Source of the DNA: Nocardioides sp. CER19 | GTDB taxonomy: Bacteria > Actinomycetota > Actinomycetes > Propionibacteriales > Nocardioidaceae | Assembly: GCF_029846275.1 (NCBI RefSeq) | Contig: NZ_JARVWS010000001.1 | Span: 310,001 to 374,000 of the forward strand | Length of the DNA stretch: 64,000 nt | Reading direction: 5' to 3' | In this document: positions 7,208 to 15,700 of the stretch, in pieces | Position numbering within the stretch: the first letter of the stretch is position 1 | Layout: each line of letters starts with the position of its first letter | The notes under the pieces: generated by a model | Seen by the model: only the letters and a program-made list of their open reading frames with translations | Database searches by the model: none | What the model was told of the DNA's origin: nothing | Position numbers and translations under genes: made by a program

Positions 7208-9634
7208 GTGCTGTCCGCCGAGGAGCTCCATCGCCGTGGCGTCGTCGCGATGAACGCCGGACGCCTGGCGTTCGCGTCGCGCTACATGGCGCAGGCTCTC
7301 GGGCGGGCGGACGATCCGTCGCTTCGGGCGAGGATCGAGGCGAGCCTGGCCTACGTCGCCACTGACAAGTCCGACCTGGCGAGCGCGCTGGAGCAGTGCG
7401 ACCGCGCGCTCGCCTTTCCGGACATCCCGGAGCAGGTGCGCGGCGTGCTGCTCTGCCAGCGCGCGCTGATCCTGAGGCGCAGCGGCCGCGCCTCGGACGC
7501 GCTGGAGAGCTTCAGTGAGGCGATCGGAGCCCTCGGTGACCTGCCGACCGACGTCGGCAAGGCCTACCTGAACCGCGGCACGGTCCACCTCGACCGCGGT
7601 GAGCCCGAGGTCGCCGCTCGCGACTTCGCCGACGCGGCGCGCTACTTCAGTCGGGCGGGAGAGACAGAGCTGCAGGCGATGGCCGACCACAACATGGGGT
7701 ACGCCCTGTTCCGGTCCGGCGATCTGGTGAGCGCGATGCAGGCGATGGCGGAGGCCGCGCGCGTGCTCGGTCCGGTCAGCGCGGTCAGCCGTGCCGTCGG
7801 CGAGCAGGATCGCGCCGAGGTCCTCCTGGCTGCCGGGCTGGTCACCGAGGGCTCGGCACGGCTGCGAGGCGCGGCGACCGACTACGGCAGCCGGCGCCTC
7901 CGACAGCGACAGGCCGAGGCTGAGCTGACCCTGGCCGCGAGCCTGCAGAGCTACGACGCCGCGGCTGCGCGGCGGGCCGCCCGCTCGGCCGAGCGCCGGT
8001 TCCGCCGGCTCGGGGCCGAGGAGTGGCGCGCCCGGGCGGAGGCGGAGGCGCTGCTCGCCGAGACGGAGCTCGGCGGGACCGGTCAGCGTCTCGTCGACGA
8101 GGCGGACCGACTGTCCGCCGCGCTCGAGGCGCAGGGACTCCAGTGGCCGGCGGCCCGGACGCGTCTGCTCGCCGCCCGGGTCGCCGTACGGCGGGGCGCC
8201 TTCGCCGATGCCGAACGGCGGCTGACCGAGATCCGGGCCGCGGGGGCGCCGCTGGACGTGCGCCTGCTGGCGGCCGACGTCCGTGCCGAGCTGATGGCCG
8301 CGCAGGGCGGTCGGGCGACGGCGTTCAAGCACCTCCGCGCAGGCCTCGAGGGCCTGCACGCCTGGCAGTCGTCGTTCGGCTCGCTCGACCTGCAGACCAA
8401 CGTCGCCGGGCACGGCGTCCGACTCGGCACCAGGGGCCTGGCCCTGGCGGTGGAGTCGCGCCGGCCGGCCACCCTCTTCGAGTGGTCCGAGCGCGCCCGC
8501 ATGCTCGCGTCCCGCGTGCAGCCCGTGCGCGCACCCCAGAGCGCCGAGATCGCCGGCCAGCTCACGGAGCTGCGCGGCGACGTCGCGCCCGACCGCGAGG
8601 CGGAGCTGCGGACCCGGGTCCGCGAGCTCGCCTGGCAGCACGCCGGATCGCGTGCGGTCATCGACCCGGTCGCGCTGCGCGACCTGCAGGCGTCCCTCGG
8701 CGAGGAGACAGCACTCGTCGCGTATGTCGTCGCTGCCGGTCAGGTCGTCGCCCTCGTGGTGACCAGCGATGGTGCTGCCTGGCGCGACCTCGGACCGGAC
8801 GGCGCCCTCCGTGAGCTGCTCGGCGGGCTGCTGCCGGACCTCGACATGGCGGCCTCCGACCTGCCCGACCCGATCGGCCCCGTGGTGCGGGGCGGACTCG
8901 TCGACCGGCTCGAGAAGCTCGCAGCGCTCCTGGTGGCGCCCCTCATCGCGGACGTCGGCGATCGAGCCGTCGTGCTGACCCCGTCCGGCGTGCTCGCCGG
9001 TCTGCCGTGGACGCTGCTGCCCGGCCTCGCGGGCCGTCCCGTGACGGTCGCACAGTCGGCCACGTCGTGGCTGGCGCGGCGGGCGACGCCCTTGCGGACC
9101 GCGTCGGCCGGTTTCGTCGCCGGCCCTCGGGTTGCCCGCGCCGAGGACGAGGTCACGGCCGCCGCCAAGGAGTGGCCGAACGCAGCGGTCCTCACGAACT
9201 CGGCGGCGACCGCGGAGGCCGTCTCCTCGCTCGCGGCCGGCGTCGACGTCCTCCACGTCGCTGCCCACGGCCAGCACTCGGCCGAGAACCCGCTCTTCTC
9301 CGGTCTCCAGCTCCATGACGGGCTCTGGTTCGGCTACGACATCGACCAGCTCGCGGCCGTGCCGGACGTGGTGCTGCTCAGCGCCTGCGAGGTCGGCCGT
9401 TCCACCGTGCGTTGGGGCGAGGAGCTCATCGGCATGGCGACCGCGTGGCTGCACGCCGGCGCGCGCTGCGTCGTCGCGTCTCCCGCGGCGGTCGCCGACC
9501 AGGCGGCCTACGACGCGCTGGTCGCCGTGCACCGCGGTCTAGCGCAGGGGCTGGACCCGGCCGCGGCGCTCGCCGCGGCGGTGCCGATGGCGACGGCCGA
9601 TCGGCCACCGGTGCCGTTCCTCTGCTTCGGCTGA
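7208..9634 (+). CDS. TPR-CHAT caspase-like cysteine protease
   Basis: The 808-residue protein has TPR-like helical repeats over roughly residues 1-420 (AEELHRRGVVAMNAGRL, then repeated A-rich helix pairs), a linker, and a C-terminal CHAT domain from about 560. The catalytic dyad is visible: His687 in VLHVAAHGQHS and Cys727 in LLSACEVGRS, followed by the usual GEELIGMATAWLHAGAR block. The GTG at 7208 is the only good start; it follows the S8 gene by 33 bp. CHAT proteases are clan CD relatives of caspases and separases, and in other systems the TPR part senses a trigger. Linkage to a sigma factor suggests that protein cleavage feeds back on transcription. Confidence 0.92.
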   Translation: MLSAEELHRRGVVAMNAGRLAFASRYMAQALGRADDPSLRARIEASLAYVATDKSDLASALEQCDRALAFPDIPEQVRGVLLCQRALILRRSGRASDALESFSEAIGALGDLPTDVGKAYLNRGTVHLDRGEPEVAARDFADAARYFSRAGETELQAMADHNMGYALFRSGDLVSAMQAMAEAARVLGPVSAVSRAVGEQDRAEVLLAAGLVTEGSARLRGAATDYGSRRLRQRQAEAELTLAASLQSYDAAAARRAARSAERRFRRLGAEEWRARAEAEALLAETELGGTGQRLVDEADRLSAALEAQGLQWPAARTRLLAARVAVRRGAFADAERRLTEIRAAGAPLDVRLLAADVRAELMAAQGGRATAFKHLRAGLEGLHAWQSSFGSLDLQTNVAGHGVRLGTRGLALAVESRRPATLFEWSERARMLASRVQPVRAPQSAEIAGQLTELRGDVAPDREAELRTRVRELAWQHAGSRAVIDPVALRDLQASLGEETALVAYVVAAGQVVALVVTSDGAAWRDLGPDGALRELLGGLLPDLDMAASDLPDPIGPVVRGGLVDRLEKLAALLVAPLIADVGDRAVVLTPSGVLAGLPWTLLPGLAGRPVTVAQSATSWLARRATPLRTASAGFVAGPRVARAEDEVTAAAKEWPNAAVLTNSAATAEAVSSLAAGVDVLHVAAHGQHSAENPLFSGLQLHDGLWFGYDIDQLAAVPDVVLLSACEVGRSTVRWGEELIGMATAWLHAGARCVVASPAAVADQAAYDALVAVHRGLAQGLDPAAALAAAVPMATADRPPVPFLCFG

Positions 9635-9636
9635 GC

Positions 9637-9670
9637 TGTATCAACGCGCGTCGGACGCGCTCCTCAGGGG
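9637..9670 (+). promoter_or_regulatory. Second copy of the cassette promoter motif
   Basis: TGTATCAAC (9637-9645), 13 bases, GCTCCTC (9659-9665), one base, GGGG, beginning two bases after the CHAT stop codon. The spacing is identical to the copy at 4422-4455. The 13-bp interval differs between copies, and here contains the inverted repeat GCGCG/CGCGC, so conservation is limited to the two boxes, as expected for a promoter. Confidence 0.6.
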
Positions 9671-9695
9671 AAAGCCATCCCGGGAGGAGCCAGCC

Positions 9696-10001
9696 ATGAC
9701 CACCCTGCAGAGCAGTGCCGACACCATCGAGATCTTCACCGTCAGGAACCCGGCCACCGGCCAGGTCGTCGAGATCGACGCGGGCAACCGGCTGGACGTG
9801 AGGTTCAGCGGCACCGGCCTGGTCTCACGCTGGGAGATCGTCGAGCGACCGTGCAACCTGGTGCCGCTCGCGGTCGGCCGGGCGTCGTTCAGCTTCCTCG
9901 CGTTCCGGTCCGACGTCCCGGTGCAGGAGCTGGTGCTGCGCCGTAGCGGCGGCGTGCGGGGCGACGAGACCCGCAGGTTGCGCGTCGTCACCCACCCCTG
10001 A
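9696..10001 (+). CDS. 101-aa beta-rich protein ending the protease cassette
   Basis: A short soluble protein without signal peptide, preceded by GGGAGGAG. Its strand pattern (VEIDAGNRLDVRFSGTG, then SRWEIVERP, then VGRASFSFLAFRS, then VQELVLRR) recalls the order of motifs in chagasin-type (I42) cysteine-protease inhibitors, but the resemblance is weak and was not tested. It has its own copy of the cassette's promoter motif, so it may be made independently of the long operon. A role as inhibitor, substrate or effector of the CHAT or S8 protease is inferred from position only. Confidence 0.72.
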   Translation: MTTLQSSADTIEIFTVRNPATGQVVEIDAGNRLDVRFSGTGLVSRWEIVERPCNLVPLAVGRASFSFLAFRSDVPVQELVLRRSGGVRGDETRRLRVVTHP

Positions 10002-10019
10002 GACCGGGCCAACGGTCTC
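10000..10019. terminator. Hairpin between converging genes
   Basis: GAGACCG, six bases, CGGTCTC forms a perfect 7-bp stem directly at the stop of the 101-aa gene and just before the end of the converging nfo gene. There is no T-run, so a bidirectional terminator is plausible but not certain. Confidence 0.4.
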
Positions 10020-10062
10020 GAAACGCCTTCGCCTGGTGGCTGCGGCAGTCGACCAGCGAGCC
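10013..10062. repeat. Decayed copy of the Nocardioides-type palindromic repeat
   Basis: GGTCTCGAAACGCC, then GTGGCTGC and GTCGACCAGCGAG in the same order as the right half of the intact element at 14561-14709, but with substitutions and without the left half. It looks like a degenerate remnant in the gap between converging genes. Confidence 0.5.
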
Positions 10063-10063
10063 G

Positions 10064-10858
10064 TCAGGCGATCCGCTCCCTCATCCACTCGAAGTCGGCG
10101 CGGTGCTCGGCCGCACCACCGGGCGTCTCGCAGATCACCGGAGCGCCGGCGTCGCGTACGACGGCAGCGAGCAGGTCAGGATCGATCCGTCCGGCTCCGA
10201 AGTTGGCGTGCCGGTCGGCCCCGGAGTCGAAGTCGTCGCGCGAGTCGTTAGCGTGGACCAGGTCGATGCGACCAGTGATCTTGCGGACGTCGTCGACGAT
10301 GGTCTCCAGCGGGTTGCCACCCGCGTGCGCGTGGCACGTGTCGAGGCAGAAGCCGACCTGGTCGAACTGCTCGGTCGACGCGATGGCGTCCCAGACCCCG
10401 GCGATCCGCTCGAGATAACGCGTCATCGCGTTGTCGCCACCGGCGGTGTTCTCGATCAGCACGGGCAGCTTGAGGTCGGTCGCCTCGACCGCCTTGCGCC
10501 AGTTGTCGAACCCCTTGGCCGGGTCGTCGGCCTTGTTGACATGGCCGCCGTGCACGATCAGGCCCTTCGCGCCGATCGACGCCGCCGCGTCGACGTGCTG
10601 CTGGAGCAGCTTGCGCGACGGGATCCGGATCCGGTTGTTCGTCGTCGCCACGTTGATGATGTAGGGCGCGTGCACATAGAGGTCGATCCCGGCGGCCTCG
10701 GCGTCCGCGCGCAGCGCCTCGGCGCCGCCGGCGTACGCGAACTCGGGGCCTTGGTAGCCCTGGGGGTCGCCGAGGAAGAACTGCACGACGGTCGTGCCGC
10801 GCGCCTTCGCCTCTGCGATCGGGTCGGCCTGGTCGACATGGGCTCCGATGACCACCAT
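10064..10858 (-). CDS. nfo: Deoxyribonuclease IV (AP endonuclease, Nfo family)
   Basis: The 264-residue TIM-barrel protein shows the zinc-ligand motifs of endonuclease IV in order: YVHAPYIINVAT, VHGGHV, LIENTAGG, GFCLDTCHAHAGG, LVHANDSRDDFDSGADRHANFGAG and ICETPGG. The family cleaves DNA 5' to abasic sites in base excision repair using three zinc ions. Length is typical (about 260-285). The start is ATG, with the longer Fem-like and copper genes on either side apparently unrelated. It converges with the protease cassette and diverges from csoR across a 98-bp gap. Confidence 0.9.
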   Translation of the reverse strand: MVVIGAHVDQADPIAEAKARGTTVVQFFLGDPQGYQGPEFAYAGGAEALRADAEAAGIDLYVHAPYIINVATTNNRIRIPSRKLLQQHVDAAASIGAKGLIVHGGHVNKADDPAKGFDNWRKAVEATDLKLPVLIENTAGGDNAMTRYLERIAGVWDAIASTEQFDQVGFCLDTCHAHAGGNPLETIVDDVRKITGRIDLVHANDSRDDFDSGADRHANFGAGRIDPDLLAAVVRDAGAPVICETPGGAAEHRADFEWMRERIA

Positions 10859-10930
10859 GGCCCCAGCGTAGGTGCCGGCACGGACACTGCGGCCGGAGCC
10901 GTCGTTCCTCGCTCACGACCTGGGGTTCTG

Positions 10931-10948
10931 GTACCCACCAGGGGTATC
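10931..10948. promoter_or_regulatory. CsoR operator upstream of csoR
   Basis: GTACCCACCAGGGGTATC is a TACCC...GGGTA dyad of the kind bound by copper-sensing CsoR proteins. It lies 8 bases before the csoR start codon, fitting autoregulation. Confidence 0.7.
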
Positions 10949-10956
10949 CTTGGACC

Positions 10957-11250
10957 ATGACGCACGCACACCCCGGATACGTCGACCGCAAGGCCGACCA
11001 CCTCAAGCGACTGCGCCGGATCGAGGGTCAGGTCCGCGGCCTCCAGCGCATGGTCGAGGAGGAGCAGTACTGCATCGACGTGCTGACCCAGATCTCCGCC
11101 GCGTCCAAGGCGCTCCAGTCCGTGGCGCTGAGCCTGCTCGACGAGCACATCGGCCACTGCGTCGCCGACGCGATCAAGGAGGGGGGCTCCGACGCCGACG
11201 CGAAGATCAAGGAGGCGAACGACGCGATCGCGCGCCTGGTGAAGTCTTGA
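10957..11250 (+). CDS. csoR: Copper-sensing repressor CsoR
   Basis: The 97-residue all-helical protein has the CsoR/RcnR signature HLKRLRRIEGQVRGLQRMV and the three copper ligands in the expected places: Cys39 (EEEQYC), His64 and Cys68 (DEHIGHC). CsoR binds operator DNA without a classical helix-turn-helix and releases it when Cu(I) binds. Matching GGGTA/TACCC dyads lie before this gene and before copZ, and copZ, a His-rich protein and copA follow, so this is the local copper regulator. Confidence 0.93.
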   Translation: MTHAHPGYVDRKADHLKRLRRIEGQVRGLQRMVEEEQYCIDVLTQISAASKALQSVALSLLDEHIGHCVADAIKEGGSDADAKIKEANDAIARLVKS

Positions 11251-11255
11251 TCCAG

Positions 11256-11272
11256 ATACCCTAGGGGGGTAT
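11256..11272. promoter_or_regulatory. CsoR operator upstream of copZ
   Basis: ATACCCTAGGGGGGTAT is a near-perfect dyad like the one upstream of csoR. It sits between the csoR stop and the copZ start, and overlaps an upstream in-frame ATG at 11271, which argues against that ATG being the copZ start. Confidence 0.7.
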
Positions 11273-11282
11273 GGTTCCCGAC

Positions 11283-11486
11283 ATGGAGACCACGACCTAC
11301 ACCGTCATTGGCATGACCTGCCAGCACTGCGTCGCCTCGGTGACCGAGGAGGTCACCGACATCCCCGGTGTCACCGCCGTCGACGTCGACCTGGCCACGG
11401 GCGCGCTGAACGTCACCTCCGAGCAGCCGATCCTCGACGAGGCCGTGCGCGGCGCCGTCGAGGAGGCCGGCTACCAGCTCGCATGA
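11283..11486 (+). CDS. copZ: Copper chaperone CopZ (HMA domain)
   Basis: A 67-residue heavy-metal-associated domain with the Cu(I)-binding GMTCQHC loop. CopZ-type proteins carry Cu(I) in the cytoplasm and hand it to the N-terminal domain of CopA or to CsoR. The ATG at 11283 is chosen over the ATG at 11271, which lies within the CsoR operator and has no usable ribosome binding site. The stop overlaps the next start (ATGA), so it is coupled to the His-rich protein gene. Confidence 0.88.
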   Translation: METTTYTVIGMTCQHCVASVTEEVTDIPGVTAVDVDLATGALNVTSEQPILDEAVRGAVEEAGYQLA

Positions 11487-12385
11487 GCACGCCGGTCCGG
11501 CTCGCCACGTTCGTCGTCGCGATCGCGGCAGTGTTCGGCGTCGCCGCCGTCGTCGGCCGGGCCCTCGGCCCGGAGGCCGCCGACGAGCCGGTCGCTCACG
11601 ACATGGCGATGGACGAGGGCGCCCACGGAGACTCCGAGCACTCCGAGCACTCCGAGCACTCCGAGCACTCCGAGCACTCCGAGCACGCCGCCGCCACGCC
11701 CGCCGGGCTGACGGCGACGCAGGACGGCTACACGCTGAGCCTCGGCGCCGACCGTGCCCGTCCGGGGAGCGCGGTGCCGCTCTCGTTCACGATCGCGGGG
11801 CCTGACGGCGCCCCGGTCACCGACTACGACGTCCAGCACGAGAAGCGCCTCCACCTCATCGTCGTACGACGCGACGCGACCGGGTTCCAGCACGTCCACC
11901 CGACGCTGGCGGCCGACGGCATGTGGTCGGCGCCCGTCGACCTGACGCCGGGCGCGTGGCGGGTCTATGCCGACTTCAAGCCCGCGGCCGGCGAGGCGAT
12001 GACGCTCGGCGCCGACCTGCTGGTGGCCGGCGACTTCCGGCCGGCCGCCCCGCGCGCCGACACCCGGAGCGCGACGGTGGACGGCTACACCGTCACCCTC
12101 GACGGCGACCTCGCCGCCGGGGACGACACCGTCCTCACGCCGCGCGTCACCCTCGACGGCCGCGACGTCACCGGAGAGCTCGAGCCCTACCTCGGGGCCC
12201 TCGGCCACCTGGTCGCGCTGCGCCGCTCCGACCTCGCCTACCTGCACGTGCACCCCGAGGGGCTCGACTTCCACACCTCGGTCCCGACCGCCGGGACCTA
12301 CGAGCTCTACCTCGACTTCCAGCACCGGGGCGTCGTACGCACCGCTCACTTCACGATGACCGCAGGAGGTGGTCATGCCCACTGA
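11483..12385 (+). CDS. Exported or membrane-anchored His-rich protein of the copper operon
   Basis: The 300-residue protein starts with a signal-anchor-like segment (residues about 5-28). A His/Met/acid-rich tract follows, including SEH repeated six times (residues 51-68), a likely metal-binding string. The rest is beta-rich in two halves with repeated His motifs ([19 protein letters not shown], then [16 protein letters not shown]) and ends in GGGHAH. It lies between copZ and copA and overlaps both, so it should act in copper handling outside the membrane. No standard family name is assigned. Confidence 0.82.
   Translation: MSTPVRLATFVVAIAAVFGVAAVVGRALGPEAADEPVAHDMAMDEGAHGDSEHSEHSEHSEHSEHSEHAAATPAGLTATQDGYTLSLGADRARPGSAVPLSFTIAGPDGAPVTDYDVQHEKRLHLIVVRRDATGFQHVHPTLAADGMWSAPVDLTPGAWRVYADFKPAAGEAMTLGADLLVAGDFRPAAPRADTRSATVDGYTVTLDGDLAAGDDTVLTPRVTLDGRDVTGELEPYLGALGHLVALRRSDLAYLHVHPEGLDFHTSVPTAGTYELYLDFQHRGVVRTAHFTMTAGGGHAH
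11632..11685 (+). repeat. 9-bp tandem repeat, six copies, encoding SEH units
   Basis: CTCCGAGCA is repeated six times without a mismatch. The DNA identity, not only the protein identity, points to recent slippage expansion, so copy number may vary between strains. Confidence 0.95.
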
Positions 12386-14549
12386 CCTGTTCGCCTCGGA
12401 CCTCGCCCACTCGATCGAGCTCGAGATCGGCGGGATGACCTGCGCCTCGTGTGCCAACCGCATCGAGCGCAAGCTCAACAAGCTCGACGGCGTGACCGCG
12501 AGCGTCAACTACGCGACCGAGAAGGCACGGGTCGAGTACGCCGCCGGCGTGACGCCCGAGCAGCTGGTCGACACGGTGGCGGCGGCCGGCTACACCGCCA
12601 GCCTGCCGCAGACCGAGGCGACCGCGGCCGGCGAACCGGTCGACCGGGACGCCCCGCTGCGCCAGCGGCTGATCGTCTCCGCGGTGCTCACCGTGCCGGT
12701 GGTGGCGATGGCGATGGTGCCGGCGCTGCAGTTCACGAACTGGCAGTGGCTCTCGCTCGCGCTGGCCGCTCCGGTCGTGACGTGGGGCGGCTGGCCGTTC
12801 CACCGGGCGGCGTGGCTGAACCTGCGCCACGCCACCTCGACGATGGACACCCTCGTCTCGCTCGGCACGCTCGCCGCGTTCGGCTGGTCGGTCTACGCGC
12901 TGTTCTGGGGCACCGCAGGGACGCCCGGCATGACCCACCCGTTCTCGTTCGCGATCGAGCGGACCGACGGGTCGGGGGACATCTACCTCGAGGCGGCCGC
13001 GGGCGTCACGACCCTGATCCTGGCCGGCCGCTACGCCGAGGCGCGCTCCAAGCGACGCGCCGGGGCGGCGCTGCGGGCGCTGCTCGAGCTCGGCGCCAAG
13101 TCGGTGTCGGTGCTGCGGGGCGGCGTCGAGACCTCGATCCCGGTCGACCAGCTGGCCGTCGGCGACCTGTTCGTCGTCCGGCCGGGTGAGAAGGTCGCGA
13201 CCGACGGCGTCGTGGAGTCCGGTACGTCGGCCGTCGACGCGTCGATGCTGACCGGGGAGTCGGTCCCTGTCGACGTCGGCCCCGGTTACGCGGTGGTCGG
13301 CGCGACGGTCAACGCCGGTGGCCGCCTGGTCGTCCGCGCCACGCGGGTCGGGTCCGACACCCAGCTCGCGCAGATGGCCCGGCTCGTCGAGGAGGCCCAG
13401 CACGGCAAGGCCGAGGTCCAGCGCCTCGCCGACCGCGTCTCGGGCGTCTTCGTCCCGATCGTCATCGGCCTGGCCGCCGCCACGCTCGGCTTCTGGATCG
13501 GCGCCGGCTGGGGTGCTGCGGCCGCCGTGACCGCCGCCGTGTCCGTCCTGGTCATCGCGTGCCCCTGCGCGCTCGGGCTGGCGACGCCGACCGCGCTCAT
13601 GGTCGGCACCGGGCGTGGCGCCCAGCTCGGCGTGGTCATCAAGGGTCCCGAGGTGCTCGAGTCGACGCGGCGGGTCGACACGGTCGTGCTCGACAAGACC
13701 GGCACGGTCACGACCGGCGTGATGGCGGTGACCGGCGTACGGCCGGCCGACGGCGTCTCCGCCGAGGAGCTGCTGCGGATGGCCGCGGCCGTCGAGGCCG
13801 CCTCCGAGCACCCGATCGCGCGGGCGATCGTGGCGGCGGCGGGCGACGCCCCGCCCGTCACCGACTTCGTCGCCACCCCCGGCATCGGGGTCGAGGGCAC
13901 CGTCGAGGGTCGCCGGGTCACCGTCTCCCGGGCGGTCTCGACGCGCTCGGCCGACAGCAGCGACACGGCCGTCGACGTGGTCTGGGACGACCGCCGGCGC
14001 GGCACGATCAGCGTCGCCGACGAGATCAAGCCGACGTCGTACGACGCCCTGCGAGAGCTGAGCTCGCTCGGACTGCGTCCGGTCCTGCTCACCGGCGACG
14101 CCCGCGGTGTGGCCGAGAAGGTGGCCGCCGACCTCGGCATCGCCGAGGTCCACGCGGAGGTGCTGCCCGCCGACAAGGTCGACGTGGTGAAGCGGCTGCA
14201 GGACGAGGGTCGGGTCGTCGCGATGGTCGGCGACGGCGTCAACGACGCCGCCGCGCTGGCGACTGCCGACCTCGGGATCGCGATGGGGACCGGTACCGAC
14301 GTGGCGATCGAGGCCTCGGACCTGACCGTGACCAGCGGTGACCTCCGCAAGGCGGCCACCGCGATCCGGCTCAGCCGGCGGACGTTGGCGGTCATCAAGG
14401 GCAACCTGTTCTGGGCGTTCGCCTACAACGTCGCGGCCATCCCGCTCGCGATGGCGGGACTGCTCCAGCCGATGATCGCCGGCGCCGCGATGGCCTTCTC
14501 GTCGGTGTTCGTGGTGGGCAACAGCCTGAGGTTGCGCCGCTTCCAGTAG
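12375..14549 (+). CDS. copA: Copper-translocating P1B-type ATPase CopA
   Basis: The 724-residue protein has one N-terminal HMA domain (GMTCASC, Cys23/Cys26), the membrane CPC metal site (Cys396-Pro-Cys398 in VIACPCALG), the phosphorylated Asp440 in [15 protein letters not shown] in the nucleotide domain, and [20 protein letters not shown]. These identify a Cu(I)-exporting P1B-1 ATPase. The ATG at 12375 is used because AGGAGG ends five bases before it; an in-frame GTG at 12369 overlaps that ribosome binding site. It overlaps the His-rich protein gene by 11 bp and closes the CsoR-controlled operon. Confidence 0.95.
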   Translation: MPTDLFASDLAHSIELEIGGMTCASCANRIERKLNKLDGVTASVNYATEKARVEYAAGVTPEQLVDTVAAAGYTASLPQTEATAAGEPVDRDAPLRQRLIVSAVLTVPVVAMAMVPALQFTNWQWLSLALAAPVVTWGGWPFHRAAWLNLRHATSTMDTLVSLGTLAAFGWSVYALFWGTAGTPGMTHPFSFAIERTDGSGDIYLEAAAGVTTLILAGRYAEARSKRRAGAALRALLELGAKSVSVLRGGVETSIPVDQLAVGDLFVVRPGEKVATDGVVESGTSAVDASMLTGESVPVDVGPGYAVVGATVNAGGRLVVRATRVGSDTQLAQMARLVEEAQHGKAEVQRLADRVSGVFVPIVIGLAAATLGFWIGAGWGAAAAVTAAVSVLVIACPCALGLATPTALMVGTGRGAQLGVVIKGPEVLESTRRVDTVVLDKTGTVTTGVMAVTGVRPADGVSAEELLRMAAAVEAASEHPIARAIVAAAGDAPPVTDFVATPGIGVEGTVEGRRVTVSRAVSTRSADSSDTAVDVVWDDRRRGTISVADEIKPTSYDALRELSSLGLRPVLLTGDARGVAEKVAADLGIAEVHAEVLPADKVDVVKRLQDEGRVVAMVGDGVNDAAALATADLGIAMGTGTDVAIEASDLTVTSGDLRKAATAIRLSRRTLAVIKGNLFWAFAYNVAAIPLAMAGLLQPMIAGAAMAFSSVFVVGNSLRLRRFQ

Positions 14550-14560
14550 CGACCGCGCCG

Positions 14561-14709
14561 CCTCGTCGGTCGAGTAGCCCAGCCTCGCTGGTCGAGTAGC
14601 CACCGAGCGCCAGCGAGGTGGCGTATCGAGACCGAGGGTCTCGATACGCCCGCTCGTTCCTCGCGGGCTGCTCGACCAGCGACGGGCGGGCTGCTCGACC
14701 AGCGAGGGT
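14561..14709. repeat. Nocardioides-type long palindromic repeat
   Basis: Two copies of GGTCGAGTAGCC on the left, a central perfect 14-bp dyad (GGCGTATCGAGACC, GAG, GGTCTCGATACGCC at 14620-14650), and two copies of GGCTGCTCGACCAGCGA on the right. It fills most of the gap between copA and the esterase gene. Elements of this sort are scattered between genes in Nocardioides genomes and may act as bidirectional terminators. Confidence 0.85.
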
Positions 14710-14725
14710 GACCTAGAGTCACTCC

Positions 14726-15700
14726 GTGCCACGGATCGACCTGTCCCTGCCCGAGCTGTGGGAGTACCACCCGGAGCTGCCCGAGCCGCCCGACGTCGAC
14801 GCGTTCTGGGCGCGGACGCTGGCCGAGCAGTCGGCGTACCCCCTCCACGCGAGCTTCGAGCCGGTCGACAACGGGCTGGTCGCCGTGGACACCTACGACC
14901 TGACCTTCGCGGGGTTCGGCGGCGACCCGGTGCACGGGTGGCTGCACCTGCCGGCGGCGCCGCTGCGGGGCGACGGGCGGCTGCCCGGCGTCGTGCAGTT
15001 CCAGGGCTACAACGGCGGCCGCGGCATGCCCCACGAGCACGTGTTCTGGGCGGCGGCCGGCTACGCGCACCTGGTCATGGACACCCGCGGCCAGGGCAGC
15101 GGCTGGACGACCGGGGCGACCGGTGACCCGCACGGCTCGGGGCCGAGCACGCCCGGCTTCCTGACCCGCGGCATCGGCCACCCGGACGCGCACTTCTACC
15201 GTCGCGTGTTCGTGGACGCCGTCCGCGCGGTCGCCGTCCTGCGCGACCACGAGCTGGTCGATGCCCGCCGGGTGGCGGTCACGGGCATCAGCCAGGGCGG
15301 CGGGATCGCCCTGGCCGCCGGCGCCCTCGCGGAGGGCGTCGTGGCCGTCATGCCCGACGTGCCGTTCCTCTGCGACTTCCGCCGCGCCGCCGACCTCCCG
15401 ACCCTCGACCCGTACGCCGAGATCGGCCGCTACCTCTCCGCGCACCGCGACGAGGTGGAGCTCGTCTTCGCCACGCTGGCGCACTTCGACGGCGCGATCC
15501 TGGACCGCCGGGCGACGGCGCCCGCGCTGTTCTCCGTCGCGGTCATGGACACGATCTGCCCACCGTCGACCGTCTTCGCGGCCTACCGGTCCTACGGGGG
15601 ACCGAAGGACATCGCCGTCTACGAGTTCAACGACCACGAGGGCGGCGGCCCCTACCAGCAGGCGCGCCAGGCGGCCTGGCTCGCGGGCGTCCTGTCATGA
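14726..15700 (+). CDS. Acetylxylan esterase / cephalosporin-C deacetylase family hydrolase
   Basis: The 324-residue alpha/beta hydrolase matches the AXE1 family, which removes acetyl groups from xylan, xylo-oligosaccharides and similar substrates. The triad is visible: Ser189 in TGISQGGG, Asp275 in VMDTICPPS and His304 in NDHEGGG; FQGYNGGRG provides the oxyanion-loop region. There is no signal peptide, so it should act on imported oligosaccharides. The start is GTG. Its stop overlaps the start of the alditol oxidase gene (ATGA), linking it to polyol or pentose use. Confidence 0.85.
   Translation: MPRIDLSLPELWEYHPELPEPPDVDAFWARTLAEQSAYPLHASFEPVDNGLVAVDTYDLTFAGFGGDPVHGWLHLPAAPLRGDGRLPGVVQFQGYNGGRGMPHEHVFWAAAGYAHLVMDTRGQGSGWTTGATGDPHGSGPSTPGFLTRGIGHPDAHFYRRVFVDAVRAVAVLRDHELVDARRVAVTGISQGGGIALAAGALAEGVVAVMPDVPFLCDFRRAADLPTLDPYAEIGRYLSAHRDEVELVFATLAHFDGAILDRRATAPALFSVAVMDTICPPSTVFAAYRSYGGPKDIAVYEFNDHEGGGPYQQARQAAWLAGVLS

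Noticed and set aside
4985..9532. A 1515-codon open frame on the minus strand opposite the protease cassette
   Set aside because: It is a GC-rich antisense shadow: low-complexity, Arg/Asp/Gly/Val-rich, and without domains, while the + strand genes have full catalytic motifs and ribosome binding sites.
11271..11282. ATG at 11271 as the copZ start
   Set aside because: It lies in the CsoR operator and its ribosome binding site would touch the start codon; the HMA domain is complete from 11283.
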